IMG/VR virus record: IMGVR_UViG_3300020596_000054
Coordinates: 1-41,140 of that record
Strand: one strand, 5' to 3'
Source: a virus
DNA: 41,140 bases
Shown here: positions 24,007 to 31,318 of the stretch, piece by piece
Position numbering within the stretch: the stretch's first letter is position 1
Layout of the letters: each line of letters starts with the position of its first letter
The notes under the pieces: generated by a model
Told to the model about the DNA's origin: nothing
Database searches by the model: none
The model's input: only the letters and a program-made list of their open reading frames with translations
Made by a program: the position numbers and the translations under genes

Positions 24007-24237
24007 TTATTTGTAGAGGCGAGCGCGCACCGCGCAGTCTTTGGCCTCGAGCAACTTGCGCAGCCCTGCCGACCGTTCGGGATTGCGCGGCAGATCTGCA
24101 ACCATCGAAGCTGCTAGGTCGTGAAATGGCTTGCTTACCGCCTGCAGAAAATCCGGCAGGTGCGCGAACTCGAAAAACTGCAGCATCGGCTCAGAATTGG
24201 GATTGTAGCCGGTGTTGGTTGTGGCTTGATCTGACAT
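24007..24237 (-). CDS. Small helical-hairpin protein, possible Acb2-like sponge
   Basis: 76 aa. Residues 17-76 form two helices: MLQFFEFAHLPDFLQAVSKP, then FHDLAASMVADLPRNPERSA and GLRKLLEAKDCAVRARL. The second half has the layout of the short Acb2/Tad1-type hairpin proteins (a P-E-R/K...AL.KL.EA....A pattern) that bind cyclic nucleotides and block CBASS or Thoeris. This pattern is common in phage genes next to terminase or head genes. The resemblance is from memory; an unknown structural role is equally possible. It begins 15 bp after the large terminase stop. Confidence 0.65.
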   Translation of the reverse strand: MSDQATTNTGYNPNSEPMLQFFEFAHLPDFLQAVSKPFHDLAASMVADLPRNPERSAGLRKLLEAKDCAVRARLYK

Positions 24238-24252
24238 GTGACTAGTTCCCGA

Positions 24253-25788
24253 TTAAAAGAGGTTCGTGTTCACGTTCAGCTTGACGCTGCCGCCGTCCGA
24301 CGCACTGCCACTCGTTCCGCGTTTCCGCCGCCCCTCAGCTGGATTGTGCACGACGCCGTGCCGCCCCTTGTGGCCGAGCAGCCAATACTGCAGGGCGTCG
24401 TGCGGGTTCGAATAATCGCCCTTTTCGGGCCGGTCGGACGTCGTCACCGTGTTGCCGATCCGCTGGTTTGCGTAGCGGTAGTGCGACGCGAACCCCTTGC
24501 GCAGCATCGGGCAACCCGTCCGATCGATGATGATCGCGGGCACGTTCGGCGCGATCATGTACGTGAGCTCGTCCGTCACCGCCTGCAGTCGCAGGCCTAC
24601 CTCATTCGACGGGGCCGGCAGGATCGGCATGCCGAGCACGGCGGAGACCGTCTCGGCCCAGGCAAAATCATTCGCTTCCTTGTCGGCCCCGTCAAAGCCG
24701 GCCGGATCGGCCCAGCCAATCTCGACCTCGTTGTCGGGCGCCACCTCGAGCAGCGCCAGCTTGACGCGCTCGGCGAACCGGCTCGCGTTCATGCGCCCCG
24801 GTACCACCTCGCGATAGCACCGGAACTGACCGTTCGGCGCCCGCTGGCCGATGATCGCCGCCGGCCGTGTCAGGCCCTGGTCGAAACCGATCTGCATCGG
24901 GACTTTCGGCAGCACCTCGAGCGGCACCGGCGAGAGGTGAACGTCGTCGTTGTATTCGTCGGCGTACACCGGCAGCCCGTCGAGCGAGGGCGCGTACTGT
25001 GCGTCGACCATTCGTTTGACCAGGTGGCGGCCGTTCTTCTGCCCCGACAACGTCGCGACCTGTTGCGCGTAGTAGCCGGGCTTCAGGTTCTTGATGTTCT
25101 CTGCCATTGGAGAACGGCCGGACGGCTGCTTGTAGAGCTTGTGGTTCGGCGGCAGGTCGATTTCGAACTTGTTATAGAACCAGCTGTCGATGTCGGGCGC
25201 ATTGAGATCCCCGACGACGTAGGCGCGGTAATCGGTGCCGGGCTTCAGCATGTGCTGCGCAGGATAGCGGCCGAGGCGGAAGATCGCTTGCGTCAGGACC
25301 TCTTCGGCGAGCTGATCCATTTCGTAAAGCCAGAACGCGGTCGGTTCGAACCCGCGCATGAACGCCTCGATCGCGTTCTCGCCGATCGCCGCGAAGATCG
25401 CCTCGAATTCGACCGGCACGCGCCGGCCCTGGCGCAGCACGTCAAACGTGATCCGGTGCGTCGCGAACCGGCCGCCGCCACCGATCCATTCGCTTTCGGT
25501 CCAGCCGCCACCGTCTTCGGGCAGCCAGCCTTTCCACGTCGGATAGAGATTTCGTTCGATCTGGCCATAGGTCATGCCGATGATGGCAATCCGAAACCGG
25601 ATGATCCCGTCGGTGCAGATCGGCATCAGGCTGGCGTTCGACAGCGTGTCGAAGATGCACGTCACCGACTTGCCGCCGCCGACGGGACCCAGCAGCGCGC
25701 GAACCATGTGCTGGCGGTCCTGCAGGAAGGCAGACGCCACCGGCCCCGGCGGCGTGAAGTTTTTGAACCTGACGAGCGGACTGCTCAT
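24253..25788 (-). CDS. Terminase large subunit
   Basis: 511 aa from ATG 25788, overlapping the previous gene by ATGA. Walker A is GPVGGGKS at residues 34-41. Walker B is AFWLYEMD at 151-158. The C-terminal nuclease domain begins with MQIGFDQGLTRPAAIIG (Asp at 303) and continues with IGWADPAGFDG. This is the ATP-driven DNA-packaging motor and headful or end-cutting nuclease of podoviruses. The circularly permuted contig fits headful packaging but does not prove it. Confidence 0.95.
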   Translation of the reverse strand: MSSPLVRFKNFTPPGPVASAFLQDRQHMVRALLGPVGGGKSVTCIFDTLSNASLMPICTDGIIRFRIAIIGMTYGQIERNLYPTWKGWLPEDGGGWTESEWIGGGGRFATHRITFDVLRQGRRVPVEFEAIFAAIGENAIEAFMRGFEPTAFWLYEMDQLAEEVLTQAIFRLGRYPAQHMLKPGTDYRAYVVGDLNAPDIDSWFYNKFEIDLPPNHKLYKQPSGRSPMAENIKNLKPGYYAQQVATLSGQKNGRHLVKRMVDAQYAPSLDGLPVYADEYNDDVHLSPVPLEVLPKVPMQIGFDQGLTRPAAIIGQRAPNGQFRCYREVVPGRMNASRFAERVKLALLEVAPDNEVEIGWADPAGFDGADKEANDFAWAETVSAVLGMPILPAPSNEVGLRLQAVTDELTYMIAPNVPAIIIDRTGCPMLRKGFASHYRYANQRIGNTVTTSDRPEKGDYSNPHDALQYWLLGHKGRHGVVHNPAEGRRKRGTSGSASDGGSVKLNVNTNLF

Positions 25789-26000
25789 TCGCCCCTCGCG
25801 TTTGCGATCGCGCGCTTGCCGCATCGGTTCACGATCCGGCAGCGCTGATAGCTCAGCTCACCGCGACGCTTCTCGATTTCAGCGACTTCGGCCTCGATCG
25901 ACGCGAGGCTTGCGGCTTCCTCGCTCGTCATGTATTCACGCCACGGAAGAGCGACACGCGCAGCCCGTGAACGGTGCGATTCCATCAATTTCGCGTTCAT
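25785..26000 (-). CDS. Small helical protein between the terminase genes
   Basis: 71 aa from ATG 26000 (MNAKLMESHRSRAARVALPW); an ATG 9 bp earlier is possible. Residues 25-55 (TSEEAASLASIEAEVAEIEK) form an acidic then basic helix likely to be a coiled coil. It overlaps the large terminase by ATGA and is itself overlapped by the upstream ORF's stop. It may assist packaging. No family recognised. Confidence 0.7.
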   Translation of the reverse strand: MNAKLMESHRSRAARVALPWREYMTSEEAASLASIEAEVAEIEKRRGELSYQRCRIVNRCGKRAIANARGE

Positions 26001-26317
26001 GGCGAACACCTTCCCCCAACCCCCGGGCAGCGTTGCAAATCATCCGCCGGCTTTTTTTTCCAACTTCTGCCGTACCCGGAAGGCCTGGAAAAAGAAAAGC
26101 CGAAAAGCCAGCGGCTCGAAACGGTGCGGCGCCACCCCCCGAACTGAGAGGCGCGGCGCGATTTAGGGGGGCCGGGGTGGCCGGCGGCCTCGCCGGCGAA
26201 AGCCACCCCCCCTCGCGCGCCTGGCGCGCCTGGCCGGCGAGGGCAGCGCCCTGGCTTGTGGCCATCTGATTTATGATCAGTGCGCGAAACCCGCAAAACG
26301 CCCGTGTTCACGGTCAT
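25997..26317 (-). CDS. Arg/Gly-rich ORF coupled at both ends, uncertain gene
   Basis: 106 aa, basic and G/P/R-rich with aromatic clusters (SSRWLFGFSFSRPSGYGRSW). Its start overlaps the small terminase stop as ATGA (26314-26317) and its stop overlaps the next start as ATGA (25997-26000), just as in the neighbouring genes. Otherwise this would be a 300-bp gap inside a tightly packed operon. Composition is unlike the neighbours and the region holds a strong hairpin (26174-26209), so it could instead be a structured non-coding packaging or regulatory site. Confidence 0.45.
   Translation of the reverse strand: MTVNTGVLRVSRTDHKSDGHKPGRCPRRPGAPGARGGVAFAGEAAGHPGPPKSRRASQFGGWRRTVSSRWLFGFSFSRPSGYGRSWKKKPADDLQRCPGVGGRCSP
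26174..26209. other. GC-rich stem-loop between the terminase genes
   Basis: GGGGTGGC (26174-26181) pairs with GCCACCCC (26202-26209). A second nested pairing is GCCGGCG (26180-26186) with CGCCGGC (26191-26197). There is no T-tract on either side, so it is not a standard terminator. It may be an mRNA structure or part of a packaging site. Confidence 0.4.
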
Positions 26318-26913
26318 TGCTTGTCCTCGTCCGACTGTTGCTCGTCCGACTTTCGCGGATCGTGCTCGACAAGTTGTTGATTTTGTTCGTCGTTTCCGAA
26401 GTCGATCACGGTCGCGTTTTCCGCGCCCTCGGCGACCAGGTTCAGCAGCAGCAGGCCGCGCGCCTTTTCCTCGACGGTGATCGCCATCGGCAGCTTCTGG
26501 TGCAGGTACGGCAGCGCCGCGATCGCGGCGTCGACCTGGACCTTGAAGGCCTCGCCCGTCGCCAGGACAGGCTCGCCGGTCACTGGATCAATGACCAGCT
26601 TGCCCTCGTGGTACTTGTAGAGGCCGAGCTGCCGCGCGAGCTCTGCCGGCGTGCGGCTGTAGCTTTCGAGCAGGAAGACCAGCGGCGACCGGTAGCGGCC
26701 CTGCAGAAAGGCGACCCATTCGTCCGTGCGCTTGTTGCGCGAGCCCTTCGGCCGGCCGCCCTTGGCCGACGGCAGCGCCGCCGGCGGCATCGGCAGCGGC
26801 GCGTCGGCCGCCGGTTCGTCGAAGAGCTCGACCTGCTCGGCCTGATCCGGTCGCGGGTCGACGAGCCCCAGCTGAGCGAGCGCGGCCGTCAGGCCCTGCT
26901 TTTCGTCAGCCAT
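26314..26913 (-). CDS. Terminase small subunit
   Basis: 199 aa from ATG 26913 (MADEKQGLTAALAQLGLVDP). A basic motif KGGRPKGSRNKRTDEW at about 50-65 is typical of small terminases of T7-like and related phages, followed by a helical body (SYSRTPAELARQLGLYKYHE, VQVDAAIAALPYLHQKLPMA). It recognises phage DNA and hands it to the large subunit. The acidic C-terminus (KSDEQQSDEDKQ) contains a short repeat. The 450 bp upstream holds the iteron field, a plausible recognition site for it. Confidence 0.85.
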   Translation of the reverse strand: MADEKQGLTAALAQLGLVDPRPDQAEQVELFDEPAADAPLPMPPAALPSAKGGRPKGSRNKRTDEWVAFLQGRYRSPLVFLLESYSRTPAELARQLGLYKYHEGKLVIDPVTGEPVLATGEAFKVQVDAAIAALPYLHQKLPMAITVEEKARGLLLLNLVAEGAENATVIDFGNDEQNQQLVEHDPRKSDEQQSDEDKQ

Positions 26914-27344
26914 CAATAAACGCCCCGTTGTTAACTGCCGCCAGGGAACGGCAGGGAACGGTCGAAAAGGCACCGTTCCCGGCACCGTTCCCAGCTAAGT
27001 TATTGAGCGCGCTACTAAATACATATCTCGGGAACGGAGGAACGGGGGAACGGTGTAATTGCTCGTGTACACATGCGCGCGTGTAGTCATCACTCGCGCA
27101 GGTGCGCACGCGCGCGATCACGTACGCGCGCGACCCCCGTTCCACCGTTCCACCGTTCCTAACTTCGCAAATGTGCATGTTTCTCAGTATGTTAGCAGGG
27201 AACGCCTGCAGGGAACGGTGGAACGGTGGCACTGGCAACCGATGGGCAACTGATCCACTGTTCCACCCCGCACCCGACCGCCGGAACGCCAACGCCACCC
27301 AAATCACGACGGGACCGTGCCCGAACAGAGTAGGTCGGGGTGGC
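26914..27344. other. Iteron field: candidate origin or packaging site
   Basis: A non-coding stretch with many 9-bp units around GGGAACGGT. Forward copies start at 26944, 26954, 27030, 27038, 27046, 27198, 27211 and 27219; inverted copies start at 26972, 26984, 27135, 27144 and 27152. The tight triplet at 27030-27054 and the inverted triplet at 27135-27160 form a large inverted repeat around 27055-27134, which is rich in alternating purine-pyrimidine (CGCGCG, GTGTACACATG). It lies between the helicase and terminase genes. A weak ORF across it on the minus strand is translated repeat and was not called. Confidence 0.75.
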
Positions 27345-27363
27345 GGGCGATAGACTTTTCGGC
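27328..27363 (-). promoter_or_regulatory. Module-boundary element, copy C
   Basis: Minus strand: GCCGAAAAGTCTATCGCCC, then CCTA 13 bases after ATCG. It starts about 9 bp after the helicase stop (27372) and precedes the iteron field and terminase operon. Confidence 0.6.
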
Positions 27364-27371
27364 CCGTCGAT

Positions 27372-29204
27372 TTATTCAGCTGTGCTCATCACGCCACCCT
27401 CGCCGTATAATCCGTCGAGATTGATCAGTGTGCATTTACTCTTTACTCCGTTCACCCGCGTTTGCCCCGTCTCGTACACCGTGCCGCGTGGCGCCTGTCG
27501 CAGCGCGCCAGACCACACTGAAGCCCCCGTTTCGCCGGCCCATTTCGAGCCTTCAAACATGCGCCTGACGGACGGAGATTGGTTGGGAACAGCGAGCCAC
27601 TGCTGCTTGCCGTCGATCCTCAGCATCAGGCCTGCCTGCGACAGGAGGCCGCGAACTTTGACGATATCGGTCCACTCGGTTTCGCGTCCGAACCACGCCT
27701 CGAGGACCTGGCCGACCGTCGTTTTGTTGCCATTGCGCCACGCTTCAACAGGAACCGACAGCAGGTGATTGAGACAGCCGAGCCAGTTTTCGGTCGCGTC
27801 TTCGAATTCGGCCATCGTGTCGGCCGCCATGAGATCCCGCCACCAAAACATGTCGCCATCACCTGGCGTCTTCAGCCGATCCTCGTTCCACCCCTCGTTT
27901 TCGATCATGTCGGCGATCGCCAGGAGCGTGCCAAACGTGTCCTGGCCGCGCGCATCCATGCCGCCGGCGCCGAGCTCTTCGCGAAACGCTGACCACGTTT
28001 CGTCGAAGCGTGGCCACTCATCCATCAGTCTTCGGAGAATGCAGCGGCCGACGACGCTGAGACTGTTCGGAGGAAGGTCGGGTGCGGGTTGGGATGGTGG
28101 CAAGCGAGCGAGGCGCAGAAGCGCCATGCGGCTCAGGTCCTGCGGCTCGAGCGGCGGCGTATTGATCGAACTGAACAGGAAGCACGATCGCGCCCGAAAC
28201 TCGACGCCCTGGTGCTTGTCGCCGCCCCTCAACATCAGGCCGCCTGACGCGGCGATGCGCGCGAGCTTTAATACCGCCTTCTGCTTCTTCACGTCAGCTT
28301 CGCCCTCGAGCTCGTCCACCGCGATCGGAAGGCAGTCGTGACCAACGCGCTGATAGAGGCCGGCGGCACTGGTATCGACCGCCTGGATCAGCCAATCGCC
28401 TAAAAGCCCTTTGATCAATTCCTGCAGCGTCGACTTGCCGGTGCCCTTGTCGCCGGTAATGAACACCGCCGGCCGCCACGGCAGGGCGCCCGAAAGCAGC
28501 GCCGCACCGATCCAGCCTAAGAGCAGTTGCGGGTCGACGTAGGGTCGAGCCCAATTCCAGGATTGCAGCAGCGGCCGAAGCAGCTTTGCGGGGTTGTCTT
28601 TATCTTCGACGGGTGTGGGCCAGGGGTCGGGGATCGCGGGCCGCGTTGGATAGACCGAACCGTTGATCTCGCCGGGTGGCTGCCGACGGCCGCCGATCAG
28701 CACGTTTTCGCCCGTGTGCACCACCAGGCCACCGTCCGGATCTGTCCAGCTTCCACGCCCGCGAACGCGCTCGACAGCGTTCCACGGCCCCTTTGCGGTG
28801 CATGCCGCGATCAGCGTTTCGCGCGCCTTTTCATTGCGCCACCCGTCGCAGGCCGGCTTGCCGTCATCGCCCTTGCCGCGCCCCCACTTCGGCCAAGCCC
28901 AATACAGGTACAGGTGGCGCCCGCGGAACAGCTCGAGCGTATCAGCCTGGCCGTATGGCTTGGTGTAGCAGTAGAGCTGCCCGATCGGGTCGAGGAACCA
29001 GTTCGCGCTGCCGTCGACGCCCAGCGGCAGCACAGGGCAATCCGGTGGCAGGCCCAGCTGATCGGGTCGCCACTGGCCAGCGTTCACGCCCTCGCGTGGC
29101 CCGCCCGGTTCTGGATCACCTTTGAAGCGGTGTTTCACAGTCGGGATCGGCTTGGCGTCCGCGATAAGCGCGCGGACGGCCGATAGGTTCGGTTTTGATG
29201 TCAC
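27372..29204 (-). CDS. Replicative P-loop helicase (D5/SF3- or DUF927-like)
   Basis: 610 aa. Walker A is GDKGTGKST at 251-259 and Walker B is LPIAVDELEG with DE at 297-298, followed by an SF3-like order of motifs (FRARSCFLFSSINTPPLEP, then SRMALLRL) ending in an arginine-rich segment. The N-terminal 200 residues are a separate domain without clear catalytic motifs. The C-terminal 120 residues look like a winged-helix tail. It probably unwinds DNA at the phage origin together with the toprim primase. The exact helicase superfamily needs a profile search. Confidence 0.82.
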   Translation of the reverse strand: MTSKPNLSAVRALIADAKPIPTVKHRFKGDPEPGGPREGVNAGQWRPDQLGLPPDCPVLPLGVDGSANWFLDPIGQLYCYTKPYGQADTLELFRGRHLYLYWAWPKWGRGKGDDGKPACDGWRNEKARETLIAACTAKGPWNAVERVRGRGSWTDPDGGLVVHTGENVLIGGRRQPPGEINGSVYPTRPAIPDPWPTPVEDKDNPAKLLRPLLQSWNWARPYVDPQLLLGWIGAALLSGALPWRPAVFITGDKGTGKSTLQELIKGLLGDWLIQAVDTSAAGLYQRVGHDCLPIAVDELEGEADVKKQKAVLKLARIAASGGLMLRGGDKHQGVEFRARSCFLFSSINTPPLEPQDLSRMALLRLARLPPSQPAPDLPPNSLSVVGRCILRRLMDEWPRFDETWSAFREELGAGGMDARGQDTFGTLLAIADMIENEGWNEDRLKTPGDGDMFWWRDLMAADTMAEFEDATENWLGCLNHLLSVPVEAWRNGNKTTVGQVLEAWFGRETEWTDIVKVRGLLSQAGLMLRIDGKQQWLAVPNQSPSVRRMFEGSKWAGETGASVWSGALRQAPRGTVYETGQTRVNGVKSKCTLINLDGLYGEGGVMSTAE

Positions 29205-29256
29205 CCCGATGAATTCCGCCGGCGCCCCAACGCCAGCGGCCCCCTGTTGGATTGCC

Positions 29257-29871
29257 CTAGCGCTGCCCGTTGCTCTTTTTCTTCGGTCGGCCGTCGTCTT
29301 GATCCCACGCGGCTTCCAGCTGCGCGACCAGGTCGGGACCGTCCGGCTTGGCGATCAGCTGCGGCGCGAGCGGATAGTCAATGACCGGAACCGGCGCCAC
29401 GGGCGCCGGTGAGTTGTTTTCTTGTTGAGGTAATGGAATCGACGCCAAGGGTGGCGTCGATAAGTGTATGCGCGATCGCAGGTTCGCCTGGCGGCGACCG
29501 GCTCGCTTGAACAGCCCGCGATCCGGTAGCGGAACGGGTGCGGGCGGCGCGACCTGGTCGGCGTCGTGCCACGCCGTCGCCAGGTCGGCGAGCGCCTTTG
29601 CTGTCACACAAAACGCCGTCAGCGCCGCCACCAGGCGCCGCGACGCCTGATCCCACGGGTTGTCGTCGTGTGCCGCGCCCACTGCCCACCGATACGTCAC
29701 CTCAGGCGGGGCCCCCATGGCCGCGTAACATGACATGTCCAGCAAACTCGGCTTGACGCCGCCGGGGATCTCTTCATGCCAATTTTGGATCACAGCCGGA
29801 TCAGTGGCGAAATAGGCCGTCTGCGCAGCAGCGCACGCGGTCTCTTTGATGCCCTTCGGCGTCAAGTTCAT
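29257..29871 (-). CDS. Unknown protein of the replication operon
   Basis: 204 aa from ATG 29871, overlapping the upstream small membrane gene by ATGA. Residues 1-110 are helical (ETACAAAQTAYFATDPAVIQ, ASRRLVAALTAFCVTAKALA). The rest is proline-rich linker with a short acidic C-terminal segment (LVAQLEAAWDQDDGRPKKKS) that could bind a partner. Not recognised. Position between primase and helicase suggests a replication accessory protein. Confidence 0.72.
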   Translation of the reverse strand: MNLTPKGIKETACAAAQTAYFATDPAVIQNWHEEIPGGVKPSLLDMSCYAAMGAPPEVTYRWAVGAAHDDNPWDQASRRLVAALTAFCVTAKALADLATAWHDADQVAPPAPVPLPDRGLFKRAGRRQANLRSRIHLSTPPLASIPLPQQENNSPAPVAPVPVIDYPLAPQLIAKPDGPDLVAQLEAAWDQDDGRPKKKSNGQR

Positions 29872-30044
29872 GGCTTTGCCCCTTTCAGTAAACGGTTGAT
29901 CTCGCGTCGCTTGGCGCGCCACCAGCCCCGGCGCGCCTCGAGAAAATCAGTGATCTCGATGGCGAGACCGACCAAAAACGGAATGGAAACGACGATGATC
30001 ATCAGCATGCTCAGCCCCAAGAAAATCTGCTCGACGAACGGCAT
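29868..30044 (-). CDS. Small single-pass membrane protein
   Basis: 58 aa from ATG 30044: MPFVEQIFLGLSMLMIIVVS followed by a second part of the membrane helix (IPFLVGLAIEI) and a strongly basic tail (ARRGWWRAKRREINRLLKGA). It starts 10 bp after the primase stop, with a GGGGG ribosome site, and ends in an ATGA overlap with the next gene. The topology suggests an inner-membrane anchor with a cytoplasmic basic tail. Function unknown. Confidence 0.68.
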   Translation of the reverse strand: MPFVEQIFLGLSMLMIIVVSIPFLVGLAIEITDFLEARRGWWRAKRREINRLLKGAKP

Positions 30045-30053
30045 TGGTGCCCC

Positions 30054-31100
30054 CTAGTTGCGCAGCGCGTCGTTCGCGTCCTTGCCGACCGAACTGCGCG
30101 CGATTTTGACGGGCCGGCCCTGCACGGCCAGCGCGTCGATTGCCCGCTTCAACTGCTGTTCCGCTTGTGGTTTTCCCCAATCGTTATCGGCCGCAACGAT
30201 CACTTCGTTGCAGCAGCTCGGCAGCTGGATCGACGCGAGATTTCCAAGCGTGCCGGCAGCCCAAACGCGCAACTCCGGACAGGCGAGTGCGATCGACAGC
30301 CCGTCCTCGACGCCTTCACAAATCACCAACGGCTCGATCAGGCCGGCTTTCGCTGCCTGCTCAGGCGTTTTTTTGCTGGCGCCCTTGGCGAGCCGGATCA
30401 CGGCGCCCTTGAACGTCGGCCAGATCTTGCGCGCCGGCGTGACGGGCGCCTTGCCTGATCCGTCCGGCATCAGAAATGTTCGGTGTATGGCAGTGACCGG
30501 CCCCTGGTCCGTCATCGCCGACACGATCGTCGGCCAGACCTGGCCACTTTCCGCATGCCTGCAGGCCGGATCGAAACGCAGGGCGCCGGGCATCGCAGCC
30601 AGGTGGCGCAGATCGATGCCTCGCGTTCGAAGGTACGTATCGACAGGCGTGTCGAGAATTTTCGCTTCGCACTTGAGCCAGTAGCCGAAGGCGCTGCGGC
30701 GCTTCTCGTTGAGCGCGGCGAGCTCGGCCGCCTCATCGTGCGGCGCCACGGCCTGGCGCGCGACGTTGCCCTGGCGGCGCAGTTCGTCAGGACTGACGTT
30801 GATGAGGCCGAGCCAGCCCTTTGCCCACTGGATCGCGTCTTTCAGCAGGAGGCCCTGGCAATAGCAGATCAGGCCGAGAACATCCCCCTTTTCGCCGGTC
30901 GCCTCATCACGCCACGAGCCCGGCACGCCGGAAAGCGCGATCCAGAATGAGCCAGCGATCTTGTCCTGGCGGGTCGGGTTTTTCGCGATCCAGTATTTGC
31001 CGGATCGCGAGCCGTCCGGTGCGAGATCCCGCGCAAGGCTTTCGACGCGCGACTGCAGCAACGCCTTGAGTTCGGGGATCTCGGAGGGTCGGGACTGCAT
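30054..31100 (-). CDS. Toprim-domain DNA primase
   Basis: 348 aa from ATG 31100, coupled to the preceding gene by TGATG and preceded by GGAAAAGGAA. The N-terminus (GSRSGKYWIAKNPTRQDKIA) resembles a primase zinc-binding region that has lost its cysteines. The toprim fold is at about 255-345: LVICEGVEDGLSI (Glu 262), IVAADNDWGKP (Asp 305 and 307), then SVGKDANDAL. It makes RNA primers for replication. An earlier start at 31199 would overlap the upstream gene by 100 bp and is rejected. Confidence 0.88.
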   Translation of the reverse strand: MQSRPSEIPELKALLQSRVESLARDLAPDGSRSGKYWIAKNPTRQDKIAGSFWIALSGVPGSWRDEATGEKGDVLGLICYCQGLLLKDAIQWAKGWLGLINVSPDELRRQGNVARQAVAPHDEAAELAALNEKRRSAFGYWLKCEAKILDTPVDTYLRTRGIDLRHLAAMPGALRFDPACRHAESGQVWPTIVSAMTDQGPVTAIHRTFLMPDGSGKAPVTPARKIWPTFKGAVIRLAKGASKKTPEQAAKAGLIEPLVICEGVEDGLSIALACPELRVWAAGTLGNLASIQLPSCCNEVIVAADNDWGKPQAEQQLKRAIDALAVQGRPVKIARSSVGKDANDALRN

Positions 31101-31318
31101 CAGAAAAATTCCTTTTCCTTTGCCAGCCACTCCGCCATCAGAACAGTCACGGTGCCGTCGCGGTTCTTTTCGATCAGCACCTTGGAACGCGGCAGCCACT
31201 CGCGCCGCGTTCCGTCACTCAACAGGATCGCCTTTTCAGTCTCGCCGACGATCTGGCCGACGACTTCGACCTTGCCGGCGCGGGCACTGTCGCCGGCGGC
31301 GTACTTGAACGCGCCCAT
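31100..31318 (-). CDS. Small unknown protein of the replication operon
   Basis: 72 aa (MGAFKYAAGDSARAGKVEVV). It is predicted to be a small beta-barrel followed by a basic/acidic helix (VTVLMAEWLAKEKEFF). It is coupled by TGATG at both ends. No family recognised; possibly an OB- or SH3-like nucleic-acid-binding protein. Confidence 0.72.
   Translation of the reverse strand: MGAFKYAAGDSARAGKVEVVGQIVGETEKAILLSDGTRREWLPRSKVLIEKNRDGTVTVLMAEWLAKEKEFF

Noticed and set aside
26327-26351. Two copies of TCGTCCGACT inside the small terminase gene, identical to the attP arm-type sequence
   Set aside because: They encode the repeated acidic tail (KSDEQQSDE) and are 11 kb from attP. Probably a coding repeat; kept only as a coincidence.
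26906-27307. A 133-aa minus-strand ORF across the iteron field
   Set aside because: It is translated from repeated GGAACGG units and restriction-like CG runs, overlaps the start of the small terminase gene and has no ribosome site; the region is better explained as non-coding.
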